Shown here one piece after another: positions 36,101-47,315 of a DNA stretch of 64,000 nt (position 1 is its first letter; each line of letters begins with the position of its first letter). This DNA is from Emydura subglobosa (Eukaryota > Chordata > Testudines > Chelidae). The stretch is from the NCBI GenBank assembly GCA_007922225.1, contig ML680098.1:3410001-3474000 (forward strand). The letters are read 5' to 3'. A program made the position numbers and the translations under genes. The notes under the pieces were generated by a model. The model was given only the letters and a program-made list of their open reading frames with translations. It was not told the origin of the DNA and did not search any database.

Positions 36101-36510
36101 CCGAAAAGACTATTGAACCTGGGGAAGGAAGGGCTGGAAAGAAATACTTAGCCTGGGGAAGAAGACTTGATTTGAGGTAAACTTTTAATTTTATGTTAAT
36201 AAACCACACCATAGATGGGGAATGTAAATTCAAAAGCCCAGACATGGTGTTTTGAGTGACTATGAAAGAAAGTAAACTCAGGCAGCAAATGGGGCCAGAT
36301 GCGAGACTGTGTAAACTGCTGATACAAAGCATGGATTTAAAATATAGATTTAAAAATGGGTATAGCAGAAAGAACTGCTAAATGGAATACTCAACAGGGG
36401 TGTGATCTTGCAAATTTTTAGTAATGTGACTATTTTAATTTTGGTTTTAAACAGTAAAAATCCCCCTGAAAGCTCTTTTGTGGTGATGCTTACATAAAAC
36501 TTTTTTTGCA
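33103..36510. other. Intronic DNA with a possible repeat at 35830-36250
   Basis: Mostly unassigned. The 35830-36250 part is purine-rich and ends 'TTATGTTAATAAACCACACC', which contains AATAAA and could be a decayed LTR or other retroposon end; confidence in this is low. Frames at 34959-35360 (-) and 35008-35271 (+) overlap and show no reliable domain. Confidence 0.4.
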
Positions 36511-36741
36511 AGTGTGCTGAGACCACTACCAGTCAGACTGACCAATATTGTCTCATTATTTCCTTGTCCTCCATCTCTCTGTACCCCTTGTTATCTCTTG
36601 TTTTATAGTTAGATTATAAATCCCTTGGTGAAGGGACCATCTTCTTTTTGTTCTGTTTGTACAATGCCTAGCACAATGGGATCCTGGCCTGTGAGTAGGG
36701 CTCTGGGTTGCTATGATAATACAAATAAATAGCAATAAATG
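36511..36741 (+). mobile_element. L2-type LINE 3' end
   Basis: 'AGTGTGCTGAGACCACTACC', 'CAATATTGTCTCATTATTTC', 'TAGTTAGATTATAAATCCCT', 'TTTTTGTTCTGTTTGTACAA', 'TGCCTAGCACAATGGGATCC' and the 'AATACAAATAAATAGC' tail give the L2 3' UTR in order. It is the same family and orientation as the copies at 6497-6990 and 14384-14500. Confidence 0.8.
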
Positions 36742-38816
36742 CTCACAAAAAAAATTCTAGTCATCCTGGCAAATAGTAAAAATCACAGTCGTGTAATCAC
36801 GGCCACCAAGCAACATGAAAAAGATTCCTGTATAAATTAAGTCAGCCAGTCTTTTCGCTATCACAGAGCACATACCCTCAAACCTCCCTCAAAGCCCTGT
36901 AAAAACTCAGACCCAAAAAACAGCATTTTGCTTTTGCTTTCTTCATCATCATCACCAGGTTTCTTCCCTGAGACCCATATTAATCCCAACTGCAAAAAAA
37001 AAAAAAAAAAAAATCAAATTTTTTTTTCTATGTATAATCCCTGAATTAGGAAAACACTTAAGCATGTGCTTATGTGCACACTTAAAAGCTTTTCTTTTCA
37101 TTATTGCAGCCATAGTGATATCTCTAACAGCAGGTGATTAATTCTATTAAAATATCATTGAGGGTTCCCCATCATTCTCTGTGTGACACTGAATTATAAT
37201 TCCAAGATTAACAACACTCTCAATGTGCTGTCAGGGTTTCCCTGAGGATGACCATGTGACTCCTGCTCTGCTACAGGACCTACAATTGATAACGGCAGGC
37301 AGAGTCATCCAGGCCTTCGCTGAAATGGCGTCACGAAGCTTAAAGAGTAACTATAAAGAGCAGTGCAGTCATAATAAATTGATGCAATATTTTATTTGTA
37401 GTCATATATTTATAGGCATGTGTGCATCTGTGTAATATACATGCATGCAAATATATGTGATTAACTTCTCCCAAGTTTAAATTCTCCCAAATGGATTTTT
37501 AAAGATGCAGAAATACCAATCAATATTTAGAGCAGAATGGGCTTTGTTACCACAGTTGACAGCACTTTCCTGTAAACTGAAATCACCTACAACCACAAGT
37601 AATTATGATTTGTTATATTGATGGGTTTTGGCCCCTTCTTTTAAGTTTTAAACCACACAACACATTTAGCATAAGAAAGAGTTCAGAAACACCATAATTT
37701 ATATATCTTTGTCAGGGAATGAATTACAGCTATATCTATTGTGTTTTAAAAGTTCCCACTTGTTATACTTGCATTACTACAAGGGTGGTGAACCCTATTA
37801 TTTTTAAGTCTGTAATTAAAACTGTGACCTATAGAAAATAGTTCAGACAATTAACAAAAAAATTGCAATTTCAGATAACATAAGGCTTAAATTTTGCTTA
37901 AGCGAGCTAGCATGCTTTGTGCATAATGACTGCTGCCACAAGTTAGGCTACTGCTGTGTCTACAGTTTTCCTTTGTAAATTAATTACAGGGCAGCTTTTA
38001 GTAATGGCAGGTACTCATATAAGACTGAGTGATTAAGTGTCTTTAGATTTGTTTCTAATGACCAAAAAAGTCGATATTTCAGACATCAAAGGGAGGAGGA
38101 TCTGTACAAGAGATGCTTTCCCATACCTTTGAAACACAGCTCTCAATTTTGGTGAAATGACTGAAGGACAAAACTGCTGAAAGAAATAAATGTATAGAAA
38201 TGACCTTCAGAACTGATGTGGTGTCTAACTGCATTGTAGCAGATTTCTTCTTCCTAATTAGTTTGTTCTCCCTTGATTGATTTTCTTCAGTCATGTCACT
38301 ATCCCATGTTTGTTACCTCAATTAACTGCCAAGGAAACACTGACTATGTCACCAGCAATAAACTGTGTTTGTCATCACCGAATGAACGAGGCTGAAGATT
38401 AAAGGAAACTTCTACTCACACAGATGTCTATGGGCAGAGAGGAGGAGAGACAGAGATGGTCACTATTAAAAAGTCAACATTTGTCAACAGTTACCTGCCA
38501 CACAAAGGTATCTGAAATACAACAGTATTTCCGTATGCTTAAATTAAGAAATGACTATGTCTGAGACGCCACTCACTGGTAACAATTAGTGACTGTTGTA
38601 CCCTGGCCTTTATTCTAGAACAAGAAAGAGAAGTTGATTAAGTAACAATTCACTTAATGATCTCTACACTTTCCGAAGCATAAAGTATTTTTCTATGGGA
38701 AAGGAGCGTGTGAAAAGTGCATTAGGTGAAGTTAAGTGCAAGCTGGGAGTGTTGATGGGGCTATACTTCAGCTAGCAACAACTTTTGCTATTTCATGAGA
38801 GAAATTCTATAAATAG
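36742..38816. other. Intronic DNA, nothing recognised
   Basis: AT-rich sequence without an assigned repeat apart from the poly(A) run. The frame at 38079-38294 (-) has no recognisable domain. Confidence 0.5.
36994..37013. repeat. Poly(A) run
   Basis: Twenty A residues in a row, followed shortly by a T run, with no clear retroposon body directly upstream. Confidence 0.85.
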
Positions 38817-40190
38817 TTCTGTCACAGGGTTACTGGTCCCTTTAAAGGAACATCTACACTGCACACTTCTTATGGCGGAATTCAGAGCATATAGACAGCT
38901 AGCCCCTACCCCCAGCCCAGGCATAAATAACTATGCACATGATGAGGCAATGCTTATGTGAGTATAGTAAAGTCACACTTGAACCCTGTTGGTATGTGCC
39001 TGGGCATATACCCTACACAGCTCTCTACAACTCAAGCAGAGTCTCCCCTGTATACACTGCCATTTTTAGCAGTGTTGTGTCCGGTTGCTGCAGCCTATCG
39101 CCACTGCAGGGAAATATTCTGGCAGTGGGGAAAGGCTCTGCTGCTGGAGCCTTTCCCCACTGCTTTCAGGCTTTTCACTGACATATGTAGCCACACACTG
39201 CAGCGTGGTTGCAGCCCGCTTTTCACTGTGGCATGTGACTACACATATCCTACACATTGGAGACAATGGTGTGCAGTGTAGACGTAGCCTAAGATGGAGC
39301 AGGGTGCAGTGAACCTGTGACTGTCAGTTGCATCCCAGCTAGGCTTAAGAAAGGACCTCTGGATCATATTTTGGTGAGCATCTGCGAACAGACAGGAGAT
39401 GCAGGTGAGCGCTGCCAGAAAACAGAGCAGAGACCAAAGGAGCCTTGCAGAGTTTCCTGAGGCAAAGTGCTCAGATCACAAGGTAACTGTGAATTGCCAA
39501 TGGTGAGCTGAGAAATGGTTGAGAGGGCTGGCTAGAGCTGAGCAACCCTGCCAAGTTGTCTGAAGGCTTGCTCATTGGCTCCTAGGAAGAAGGGGAAGAA
39601 TCAGCTTGGTCAGTGCAAGCTGGGCCCAGAAGCAAGGGGTAGACTCTGGAGAGAGATCCCTAGAGAGCAGGGTAGGACTCACAGGCAAGAAGGCCTGGGA
39701 GTGGAACACTGCAGGGAGCCCTCTGGCAGAGGACCCAAATGGGAGGGCTGCAGGAGGAGCTCAAGAGTTGGTCCTGGAGGGAGGTTTCACCCTGTGGGGA
39801 TAGGAGTGAGGAAGTGAAACAGAGCAGGGAGCCTTCTCACGGGAGATATTGCTTGGGAGAAGACTTGTGGGAGAGAAGAGGGTCTTGGGACTCTGAAGTT
39901 GGAGGCCTGGAGAGCGGGGCCCTGGAAAAGGGAGCTTGGTCAGAATGGTTAATGATTCGCGGGAGGGTTGCCTGGGAATGGTGACCTTTAAATGGGTTTG
40001 CAGAGCCGCTGTGTTGTAACCTTGTTTGACTTTGGGGTTTTGAGAAGAACTGTATTGACTGTGGGACCTGTGGATTGTGGCACTTCATATGCATAAAAGG
40101 GTTTGAGTCTGCTGCTGAGAAGAGTCAGTATTCCTTTGCATGAGTGAATAACAGGAAAACTGAGATGGAGCTCCTTATTACAGGGTCCTT
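38817..40190 (+). repeat. GA-rich interspersed repeat, split by a TIR element
   Basis: A piece at 38817-38845 (TGTCACAGGGTTACTGGTCC...) appears to continue at 39293 (GATGGAGCAGGGTGCAGTGA...). From 39300 to 40000 the plus strand is strongly purine-rich with 'GAAGGGGAAGAATCAGCTTG', 'GGGCCCAGAAGCAAGGGGTA' and 'GGCCTGGGAGTGG'. I recognise it as a repeat common in turtle sequence but not its class; an LTR or other retroposon is possible. Overlapping frames at 39575-39984 (+) reflect the purine bias. Confidence 0.5.
38846..39289. mobile_element. TIR element (MITE-like, 'TCTACACTGCACAC' ends)
   Basis: The ends ATCTACACTGCACAC and GTGTGCAGTGTAGAC are inverted repeats. TAA lies directly outside both (38843-38845 and 39290-39292), matching a 3 bp Harbinger-type target duplication. 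It contains a perfect 17 bp inverted repeat at 39122-39138 / 39147-39163. Overlapping frames here are by-products. A fragment of the same family lies at 23623-23735. Confidence 0.7.
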
Positions 40191-40489
40191 CTCCTTCCTT
40201 TCTGAAGAGCGTGTGTTGTGTTCCTTCATAATGTATTAAAATCCGACTGCATTTGCCCTGCCCAAACAACCCAATGCTCTTAGCAAGCTGAATGGTTTGA
40301 CCTTCATTTTACCATCAGTCATTCTTTGCTTCAATTGCATTTCACTGGATACAGAGGAAAAGAAAAAAAACCAGCTCAATACCTTCGTTTTTTCAAATAT
40401 CAACCAACAATCACATTGTTCTTCCCTGTGTGTCAACTTGGGTAAGAAGAAGTTCTCCTTAAGAAAGCAGAAAAATAAGTGACCTGGGA

Positions 40490-42113
40490 AAATAGAGGCC
40501 TGCTGGTTTGACCTTAGTTGTATGCAAGGCCTTGGAACAAATTTTGAAAGAGAAAGTAGTTAAGGACACAAAGGTGATTGGTAATTAGGATAAAATAATA
40601 CAGGTAGTATTGTAGATATTGTAAAAGGCATATTGTGCCAGATCAACCTGATCTACTTCTTTGAGAAGACAACTAGACAGAGGAAATGCAGTAGATTTAA
40701 TCTACCTGGATTTCAGGAAGGCATTTGATAGTTCCACATGGGAAATTATTAGTTAAATTGGAGACGATAGGGATTAATATGAGAAACGAAAGGTGGATAA
40801 GAAACTGGTTAAAGGGGAGATATAACTGGTCATACTGAAAGGTAAACTGTCAATCTGGAGGGAGGTTACTAGTGGTGTTCCTCAGGGATCCTTCCTGGGA
40901 CAATCTTATTTAACATTTTTATTACTGACCTTGGCACAAAAAGTGGAAGTCTGCTAATACAATTTGTGGATGACACAAAATTGGGAGACATTGCCCATAT
41001 GGAGGAGGACTGGAATATCATACAAGAAGATCTGGATGACCTTGTAAACTGCAATAATAGAAATGGGATGAAATTTAGTAGTGCAAAGTGCAAGGTCATG
41101 CATTCACAGACTAACAACAAGAATTTTTGACATAAACAGGGCACATATCCATTGGAAGTGACAGAGGAGGAGAAAGACCTAGATATATTGGTTGATCACA
41201 GGATGACTATGAGCCACCAGTGTGATGCGGCTGTGAAAAAGGATTCTGGTCTCCCATATTTAAGAAAGATTAATTTAAACTGGGACAGGTGCAGAGGACT
41301 ACCAGGATGATCTGAGGACTGGAAAACCTACTTTATGAGAGGAGACTCAAAGAGCTTGGCTTGTTTAGGCTAATGAAAAGAAGGCCTAGAGGAGATATGA
41401 TTCCTCTCTATAAATACATCAGAGGGATAAATACCATGGACGGAGAGAGTTATTTAAGTGAAGCACCAATGTGGACACAAGAACAAATGGATATAAATTG
41501 GCTCAAGTTTAGGCCTGAAATTAGACAAAGGTTTCTAATCATCAGAGGATTGAAGTTCTGGAACAGCCTTTCAAGGGGAGCAGTGGGTAAAAAAATCTAA
41601 CTGGCTTCAAAACTGAGGTTGGTAAGTTTCTGGAGGGGATGATATGATGAGACTGCCTACAATGGTATGTAGCTGATCTGTGACTGCTAGCAGCAAATAT
41701 CTCCAATGGCCAGTGATAGGACACTAGATGGGTAGGGCTCTGAGTTACTACAGAGAATTATTTCCCAGGTGTCTGGCTGTTGGGTCTTGCCCACGTGCTC
41801 AGAGTCTAACTAATCACCATATTTGGGGTTGGGAAGGAATTTTGCTCTGGATCAGATTGGCAGAGACCCTGGGTGGGGGAGGTGGGGAGGTTCGTCTTTC
41901 TCTGCAGCATGGGGCATGGGTCACTTGCAGGTGTAAATGTGGCTTCTCTGTAACTTGAAGTCTTTAAATCATGATTTGAGGACTTCAGTAACTCAGCCAG
42001 AGATTAGAGGGCTGTTACGGGAGTGGGTGAGTGAGGTTCTGTGGCCTGCAATGTGCAGGAGGTTTGACTAGATGATCATGACGGTCCCTTCTTACCTTAA
42101 AGTCTATGGGACT
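40490..42113 (+). mobile_element. CR1 LINE 3' half, sense strand, with RT motifs
   Basis: A 1.6 kb 5'-truncated CR1. From 40688 it reads AVDLIYLDFRKAFDS (RT motif A), from 40865 VTSGVPQGS, and from 40963 FVDDTKLGD, the catalytic YADD-type box with Val in place of the usual Ala. 41040-41140 gives 'NCNNRNGMKFSSAKCKVMH'. At 41361-41600 a frame has 'KRRPRGDMIPLYKYIRGI' and 'RGLKFWNSLSRG', the end of ORF2. The 3' UTR follows ('GGAAGGAATTTTGCTC', 'GTTTGACTAGATGATCATGA') and ends 'TAAAGTCTATGGG'. Multiple frameshifts and stops; not active. Confidence 0.9.
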
Positions 42114-42683
42114 ATTAAATTGACTATCTAATTTAGAGAGAAACAGCACCTTTAAAACTGTTTACAAAAATTTTGGCTTACAATGTAGCGTTGCTAATGA
42201 TAACACACAAATGAAGAACCTTGGGCTGGTTCAACCCTTCCCATTGTAAAATCCACAATGGTGCTGTGAGCAGGAAAGGAAATTTCTGTGAGGATCCCCT
42301 GATGGAGTTCCTCCAGCATTCCATCAAGGGAGTAGGTTGACCTCGCAGAGGACTAGGCTGCAGTGTCCGATCTTAAAACTTGAGATGGAGTAGGTCAGGC
42401 CTTCCTTGTGGAATCCACAGTGCTCTGGCCCCCATCATTCTGCAGAGGGGTAATAATGTGCATCCCCCTGGTCCTGTCTCTTCCTGGCTTGCCCACTCCT
42501 GGTCTCAGGAGTCCCCATTCCCGCAACGCAGAACCCACAGAGCCCTCTCCATGGGGCCTGGGAGACAGTAGCTGGCCACCTTCTGCATCAGAGCAGGAGA
42601 TGCCACAGTGCATGGTGATATGAGGGTCCTTTGCCCAAACATGCATTCTAGCCCTCTCCTGAATGCTTAATGTCCCTCTACAG
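42114..42683. other. Intronic DNA, GC-richer part at 42230-42660 unassigned
   Basis: 42380-42620 is clearly more GC-rich than the surrounding intron and has overlapping frames on both strands (longest 129 codons on minus, 42395-42784, which runs into the hAT element). No domain or splice signal is visible; a decayed repeat is more likely than a gene. Confidence 0.4.
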
Positions 42684-43028
42684 CAGGGGTTCTCAAACTT
42701 TTTTTGCTGGGACCCCCTTTGAAAATATTTCAGGTTGTGACGACCCACCACCCCAAAAAGTGACATCCCCCCATGCCATGCCATCCTCCCTCATGTCATG
42801 TCACCCTTACTTCTCCACTACTGCTGGGGGTGGCACTGTCTTCAGAGCACCTGGCCAGCAGCCGCTTTCTCTGGCCACCCAGATCTGAAGGGCTCTGGCT
42901 GTCAGCCACGCACAGGGCTGACAGCCACAGCCCTGGCATGCGTGGGGGCTGACAGCTCGTAACCCCCCCATCCCCTATAATAACTTTGACCTCTGAAGGG
43001 GTCCCAACCCCCAGTTTGAGAACCCCTG
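42684..43028. mobile_element. hAT-type non-autonomous DNA transposon with perfect target duplication (345 bp)
   Basis: The ends CAGGGGTTCTCAAACT and AGTTTGAGAACCCCTG are perfect 16 bp inverted repeats. CTCTACAG stands on both sides (42676-42683 and 43029-43036), a perfect 8 bp target duplication with the hAT-preferred pattern. The interior is GC-rich with 'GGGACCCCC' near the left and 'GGGGTCCCAACCCCC' near the right end. No transposase frame. Confidence 0.9.
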
Positions 43029-44388
43029 CTCTACAGGTTAATTGCTTCATTCAGTGTTATCTTTAAAACTAACCATGGAAAGAGTAGATAGGAGGCTCCT
43101 TTTATTATCTTACCTGCTAGGGCAATTAAGTCTGGACTCATTTTGGATGCAGTGTAAATATTCTAATAATACAGTAACATTTGGTATGGCTTACAGGATC
43201 AGGCATTATCTCTCCAATGGCCTGAGTTTGCAAACTTACTAACGTTTGTAAGCACTTGCCAATAGTTGTCCCAGACCACCTTCCTTCAGAACTGTGTTTC
43301 AGATTTTTACATTTAGACTTTAATCTTATTGGGAGTAGCAAATTTATATATAATCTGTCTTGTCACTTTGTTTGCGTGTGTGTGTCCTGTCACTTTGTTT
43401 GCATCTGTGTGTGTGGTTTACTAAAATGTTCATGTGAGTATATGCTGCTCCATTATCAGCCTGATTCATTCTTTGATGAATGAATCCCATTCCCAGTCTG
43501 CTGTTTGGGAGATCAGTTTCCACCCCGTCCCCTGTAGTTAATTATTATGTACCAAACACAGAATTGTGACATCACTGAGTGAATCAATCCAGCTGGAGCA
43601 GGCTAACTAGAAGAAATCTGCTGTCATGATCATAACCAGCAAAGATGGGAAAGAAGCTTCTTTAAAAATAATGACAATTTAATTAAACTTAATTCTGTTA
43701 AATTTTGGTTCCATGTATTAGTCACTTTTTAACCTATATTCTCTTTTGGTGGTAACTTGTTGTCTCAGTTATGACCTTAAATTTCTTTCTGTTTTTTTTA
43801 GAACAGAGTCCAATATTACTGTTCATGACATAATCAGACAAATCAGTTTTTGAAGGTCATGTTTGTAAAGCTTTTTTTCTTAGTCAGATTCCTGGTATTG
43901 TTCTGTCCTTCAGTTACTTGGCAAAAAATGTATAGTTTTGACTGGTTACAGGAAAACATCTTTCATATTGGGCCACTCTTTGAAGGCTGCAGTGTGGCTT
44001 TTTTGATGATTAGAAATGAATCTAAATACATTTAATCACTTAACCTTACAAGCCTACCTGATGCAGAAATGCCCTGCAATTGCTAAACGCTTCCCTGCAG
44101 TTAATTTCTCTGATTTGCTTTTCTGTAAATGTCTCTGCCTTTCACATTCAGCACTATTTGGTCTATTTTGTTAATTATCAAAATTAACAAAAACAGCTGT
44201 GGTTTTATGCATTTAGAAATAAGAAAATATATGAAAGCAAAGTAATTCCTTCCTTTGAATAACTATAAAGGTTGCACTGAAAAAGCCAACATTGGCCAAT
44301 ATATTCCACACAGTTACTACTAGTTACTTGTATATGTATATGATGCCTCCTATATATGTTACCTATTTGCTGTATCATTTCTACCTAC
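43029..44388. other. Intronic DNA, nothing recognised apart from the short duplication
   Basis: AT-rich unique-looking sequence; frames at 43042-43242 (+) and 43850-44035 (+) have no domain. Confidence 0.45.
43361..43416. repeat. 27 bp tandem duplication, GT-rich
   Basis: TGTCACTTTGTTTGC begins at 43361 and again at 43388, each followed by GTGTGTGT-type sequence; two units of 27 bp. Confidence 0.8.
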
Positions 44389-44488
44389 TGCACCTGAGGA
44401 GTGAGCTGAGGCTCACGAAAGCTTATGCCTGCTGAAATTAAATGTATTAGTCTTTAAAGTGCCATAGAACTCTCATTGTTTTTACAGT
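44389..44488 (+). repeat. Retroposon end with 'CACGAAAGCTTATGC' block
   Basis: It contains GTGAGCTGAGGCTCAC (44401-44416, a 6 bp stem), then GAAAGCTTATGCCTGCTGAA, ATTAAATGTATTAGTCTTTA and AAGTGCCATAGAACTCTC. This is a repeat that I recall as very common in turtles and present in other amniotes. I suspect a Penelope-like or related retroposon but cannot confirm the class. A second copy is at 56007-56123. Confidence 0.7.
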
Positions 44489-45563
44489 TACTACAGTCAT
44501 TTCCAGTTCTAAATTGTAGTACTGTAGATTCAACTCTGGGGTAGTTCTTGGCAAATGCCAATTTGTAATGACAATCATCATATCTGTATTTTTCCCTGTG
44601 TTTCAGTTTGAATCCTGTAGCCTAACCCTGAACCACTGAAATTACATGATTTTTCTAATGCTGTTTCCTGGATATCCTTGGAGCCAAATTCTGTATCTTT
44701 TAGTCTTTCCAATAGTCACTATACCTGTGTGCAGCTGAAGGAGTGGTGTGCATGAGTAAGGACTACTTGCATAAGTGTTGCAGGGTGAAGTTCTTCATTA
44801 CCTCCCCATCTTGATGGTTTGCTCTTTCCAAAAGTGAGACAAGGCAATCTAAAGATTAAGGATACCATGTGAGGACATATACTGCTCTACTTCCACACAT
44901 GGGTTGTATGTGATCCTGTGTGTCTTGAAGGCAGCGTGTACAATGCTATTTACTAAAATAACTGCTGTGAGCTGCACTTGAGAGGATGATATGATATGGG
45001 GAGATTTTCAGAGGCTTAGTGCTGGTGTTGTGATTGAGAACAAGCAGCCACCATCCTGAGCAGGAGGTTTTTCTATTTAGTTGCACCTGGTACATTGATC
45101 ATGCCCTGGAGCTGTTGCTGTTTTGCATATGAGTGGCTTTGACTTTTCAGCCAGTTTGCTTTATCCTTTTTTGAATTGCTAAAGAGGTCTATTGGACCAC
45201 ACTGGACCCATTGCTAGTTGTGGGCTTCAGTAGAAAGAATAGCTTATAGATACAGTTCCCAACCTACCATTTTTCTATAGTCATACTTTAATGGTAGAAG
45301 TGACCGCCAGACAAACTAGTCTTAACCTCCTGTATATCACCGGCCACCAAAACCACCCACCCAGCACCCACACACCAAACTCACTATAAACCCTGAACAC
45401 TATTCTGCTTCCAATAGAAGTCTATGACAGTTTCACCATTGACTTCATCGGTAACAGCAGCAGCATTTTTGTTATTGACTTTAGTGAGAGCAGGTCTACA
45501 GCCCCTGACTACTTTTTTAAAATTAGAAGAAAGGACTTTTATGCCCATGTCAAAGTGTGTGTG

Positions 45564-45597
<34 letters not shown>

Positions 45598-47059
45598 CGC
45601 ACCAACTCAGCATTTAGCAGTATAAAATTACACATTTTGATCGGAAAGTAATGCTTTTTTAGGCTAATTAAATTAAAAACTGTATTGGCAAAGGCACATG
45701 CACTTCAATTGGTCACATTGCCAGGCATTCTCTTGACAAACCTAATTAACTTCAAACAGTGAAGCACCATTAACAGATGGGACTTTTTTCACTGGGGCTT
45801 TTCCCTAATTAGCCTTTTAAAAATTAGGAATTGAACAGAAGATTTTATCTTACTTGCCAATAAATTTGTGGGGGGTTTTCTTAATGGTTTTTATGTCAAT
45901 GGGAAAGTTAAGAAAAAATAAACCATTTGTATAAAGAAAGCAAAAATATAATTGAAATGCTAATAAAGATTAGAGGTTTGTAAGGGACAGAATTTAGAGA
46001 TTTTCTTGTTTTCTTGTTCCTCAAATAAGTAATGTTGTTTAAGCTATTTTTTCTTTTTGTTTGATACACTGCTTGCTTGTTATAATTTTCATACAAAATC
46101 TTGATTCAACAGATGGGCTTTTCTAAGTTTGATACCTCTTCTAAGACAGCCCTAATCCTGTACCTTCAGGATTCAAACTTCTTATTGAATTCCAGACAAA
46201 TTCCTCAAGCTGTGCAGGAGGCCTGGTGAAGAGCTCCTGTGCAACTCTACAATAACAAACCTGGGGTGGCGGTCATATTTACCTATCCTGGAGGGAGTGT
46301 GCATGCATGTGTGTGATGGAAACAGATTTCACTTACTAGGTGTCTGGTGTGCTGGGTTGTATTTAGAGAAGCCACCAATCCCTAGCCTTGGTGACCTATT
46401 ACCTTAGCTAAGATGTTGTATTTCTATATAAATGAGCACATCCACAGTGCTCTAGGGTCTTGCTCTACAAGGGTGCGTAGCTCTGGCTGTGAGGTTCTGA
46501 GTCCCAAAGGCTGTCCAAGATATTTCTCTGACAGCTACCACCCTGGTGTCTGTGGGAACTGAGAATACTCAATATTTTAATATTTTTACTTTTAAATTTC
46601 TGTCTTTCTGTTTTTATTTCGTATGCTGTTGAACTCTGATAGCTCACAAACTATTTTGTTTATGCATTTCTAATTTATTGTAATAACTACACAGACCCAT
46701 GAGTATAACAAGAATAATACATACATAAATGCAGACACATACCATAACTAGGCATTTATTCAACATAGTTGTATTATGTTTTTGGAGAGCTACCTATACA
46801 GTACAAATCACTATAGCATCAGTAATAGCACAAATAATGTAAAATCCAATTACACTGGGTGCTGGTGCTGATGTACCTACACAATTGAATAGGACCAAAA
46901 TCATAAAAGCAACTAGATAAACAAAAAATAGATTGGGGGAGAAGGAAGACATTACAAACTTTTATTTAAATAAATACCTTGTACAAAAACAGCTTCTTGG
47001 GCACAGATTCTGGTAACAGTGTTACAAAATATTCTACTCAGGTTAGTTTGTTTATTATT
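44489..47059. other. Intronic DNA, mostly unassigned
   Basis: Contains the compound microsatellite. 45660-45870 is unique-looking with several TAATTA sites and could be conserved non-coding DNA. No gene is seen. Confidence 0.45.
45555..45600. repeat. Compound (TG)n(TA)n(TG)n microsatellite
   Basis: GTGTGTGT, then alternating TA, then GTGTGTGT for about 46 bp in total. Confidence 0.92.
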
Positions 47060-47315
47060 AATTAGAACAGTAGAGCCTGGAGGTCCCTGCTGATATTGGG
47101 GCTCCATTGTTCTAGATTCTGTACAGACACATAGTGAGATATAGTCACTGCCCCAAAGAGCTTATAGTACAAATAGAGAAGAGAGAAAAAGGATGGGGTG
47201 GAAAACAGAAGCCTGGAGAAATGAAGTGCCTCGCCTAAGCTCACCCAGCCGGGGAGTGGTAGAACTGGGAATAGAATCTTCGTCTCCTGCCTCCATTGCC
47301 TTATCCAATAGACTG
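47060..47315 (-). mobile_element. MIR-type tRNA-derived SINE with L2-like tail
   Basis: On the minus strand the whole layout is visible: a tRNA-like head ('CAGTCTATTGGATAAGGCAA', box-B-like 'AGATTCTATTCCCAG'), a core 'GGTGAGCTTAGGCGAGGCAC', then an L2-like tail 'TATAAGCTCTTTGGGGCAGT', 'TCTGTACAGAATCTAGAACA'. About 255 bp, close to full length for this class. The minus frame at 47062-47343 is a by-product. Confidence 0.75.

Noticed and set aside
35830..36250. LTR ending in AATAAA
   Set aside because: No matching second LTR, no TG...CA ends and no gag/pol relic were seen; kept only as a low-confidence remark.
36994..37013. Processed pseudogene tail (20 A)
   Set aside because: No intronless coding relic or target-site duplication is visible upstream of the A run.
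39575..39984. Overlapping Gly/Arg/Glu-rich frames
   Set aside because: They reflect the purine-rich repeat; three overlapping frames on one strand have similar composition and none has a domain.
42395..42784. 129-codon minus frame in a GC-rich stretch
   Set aside because: It runs into the hAT element, competes with plus frames, and has no family motif.
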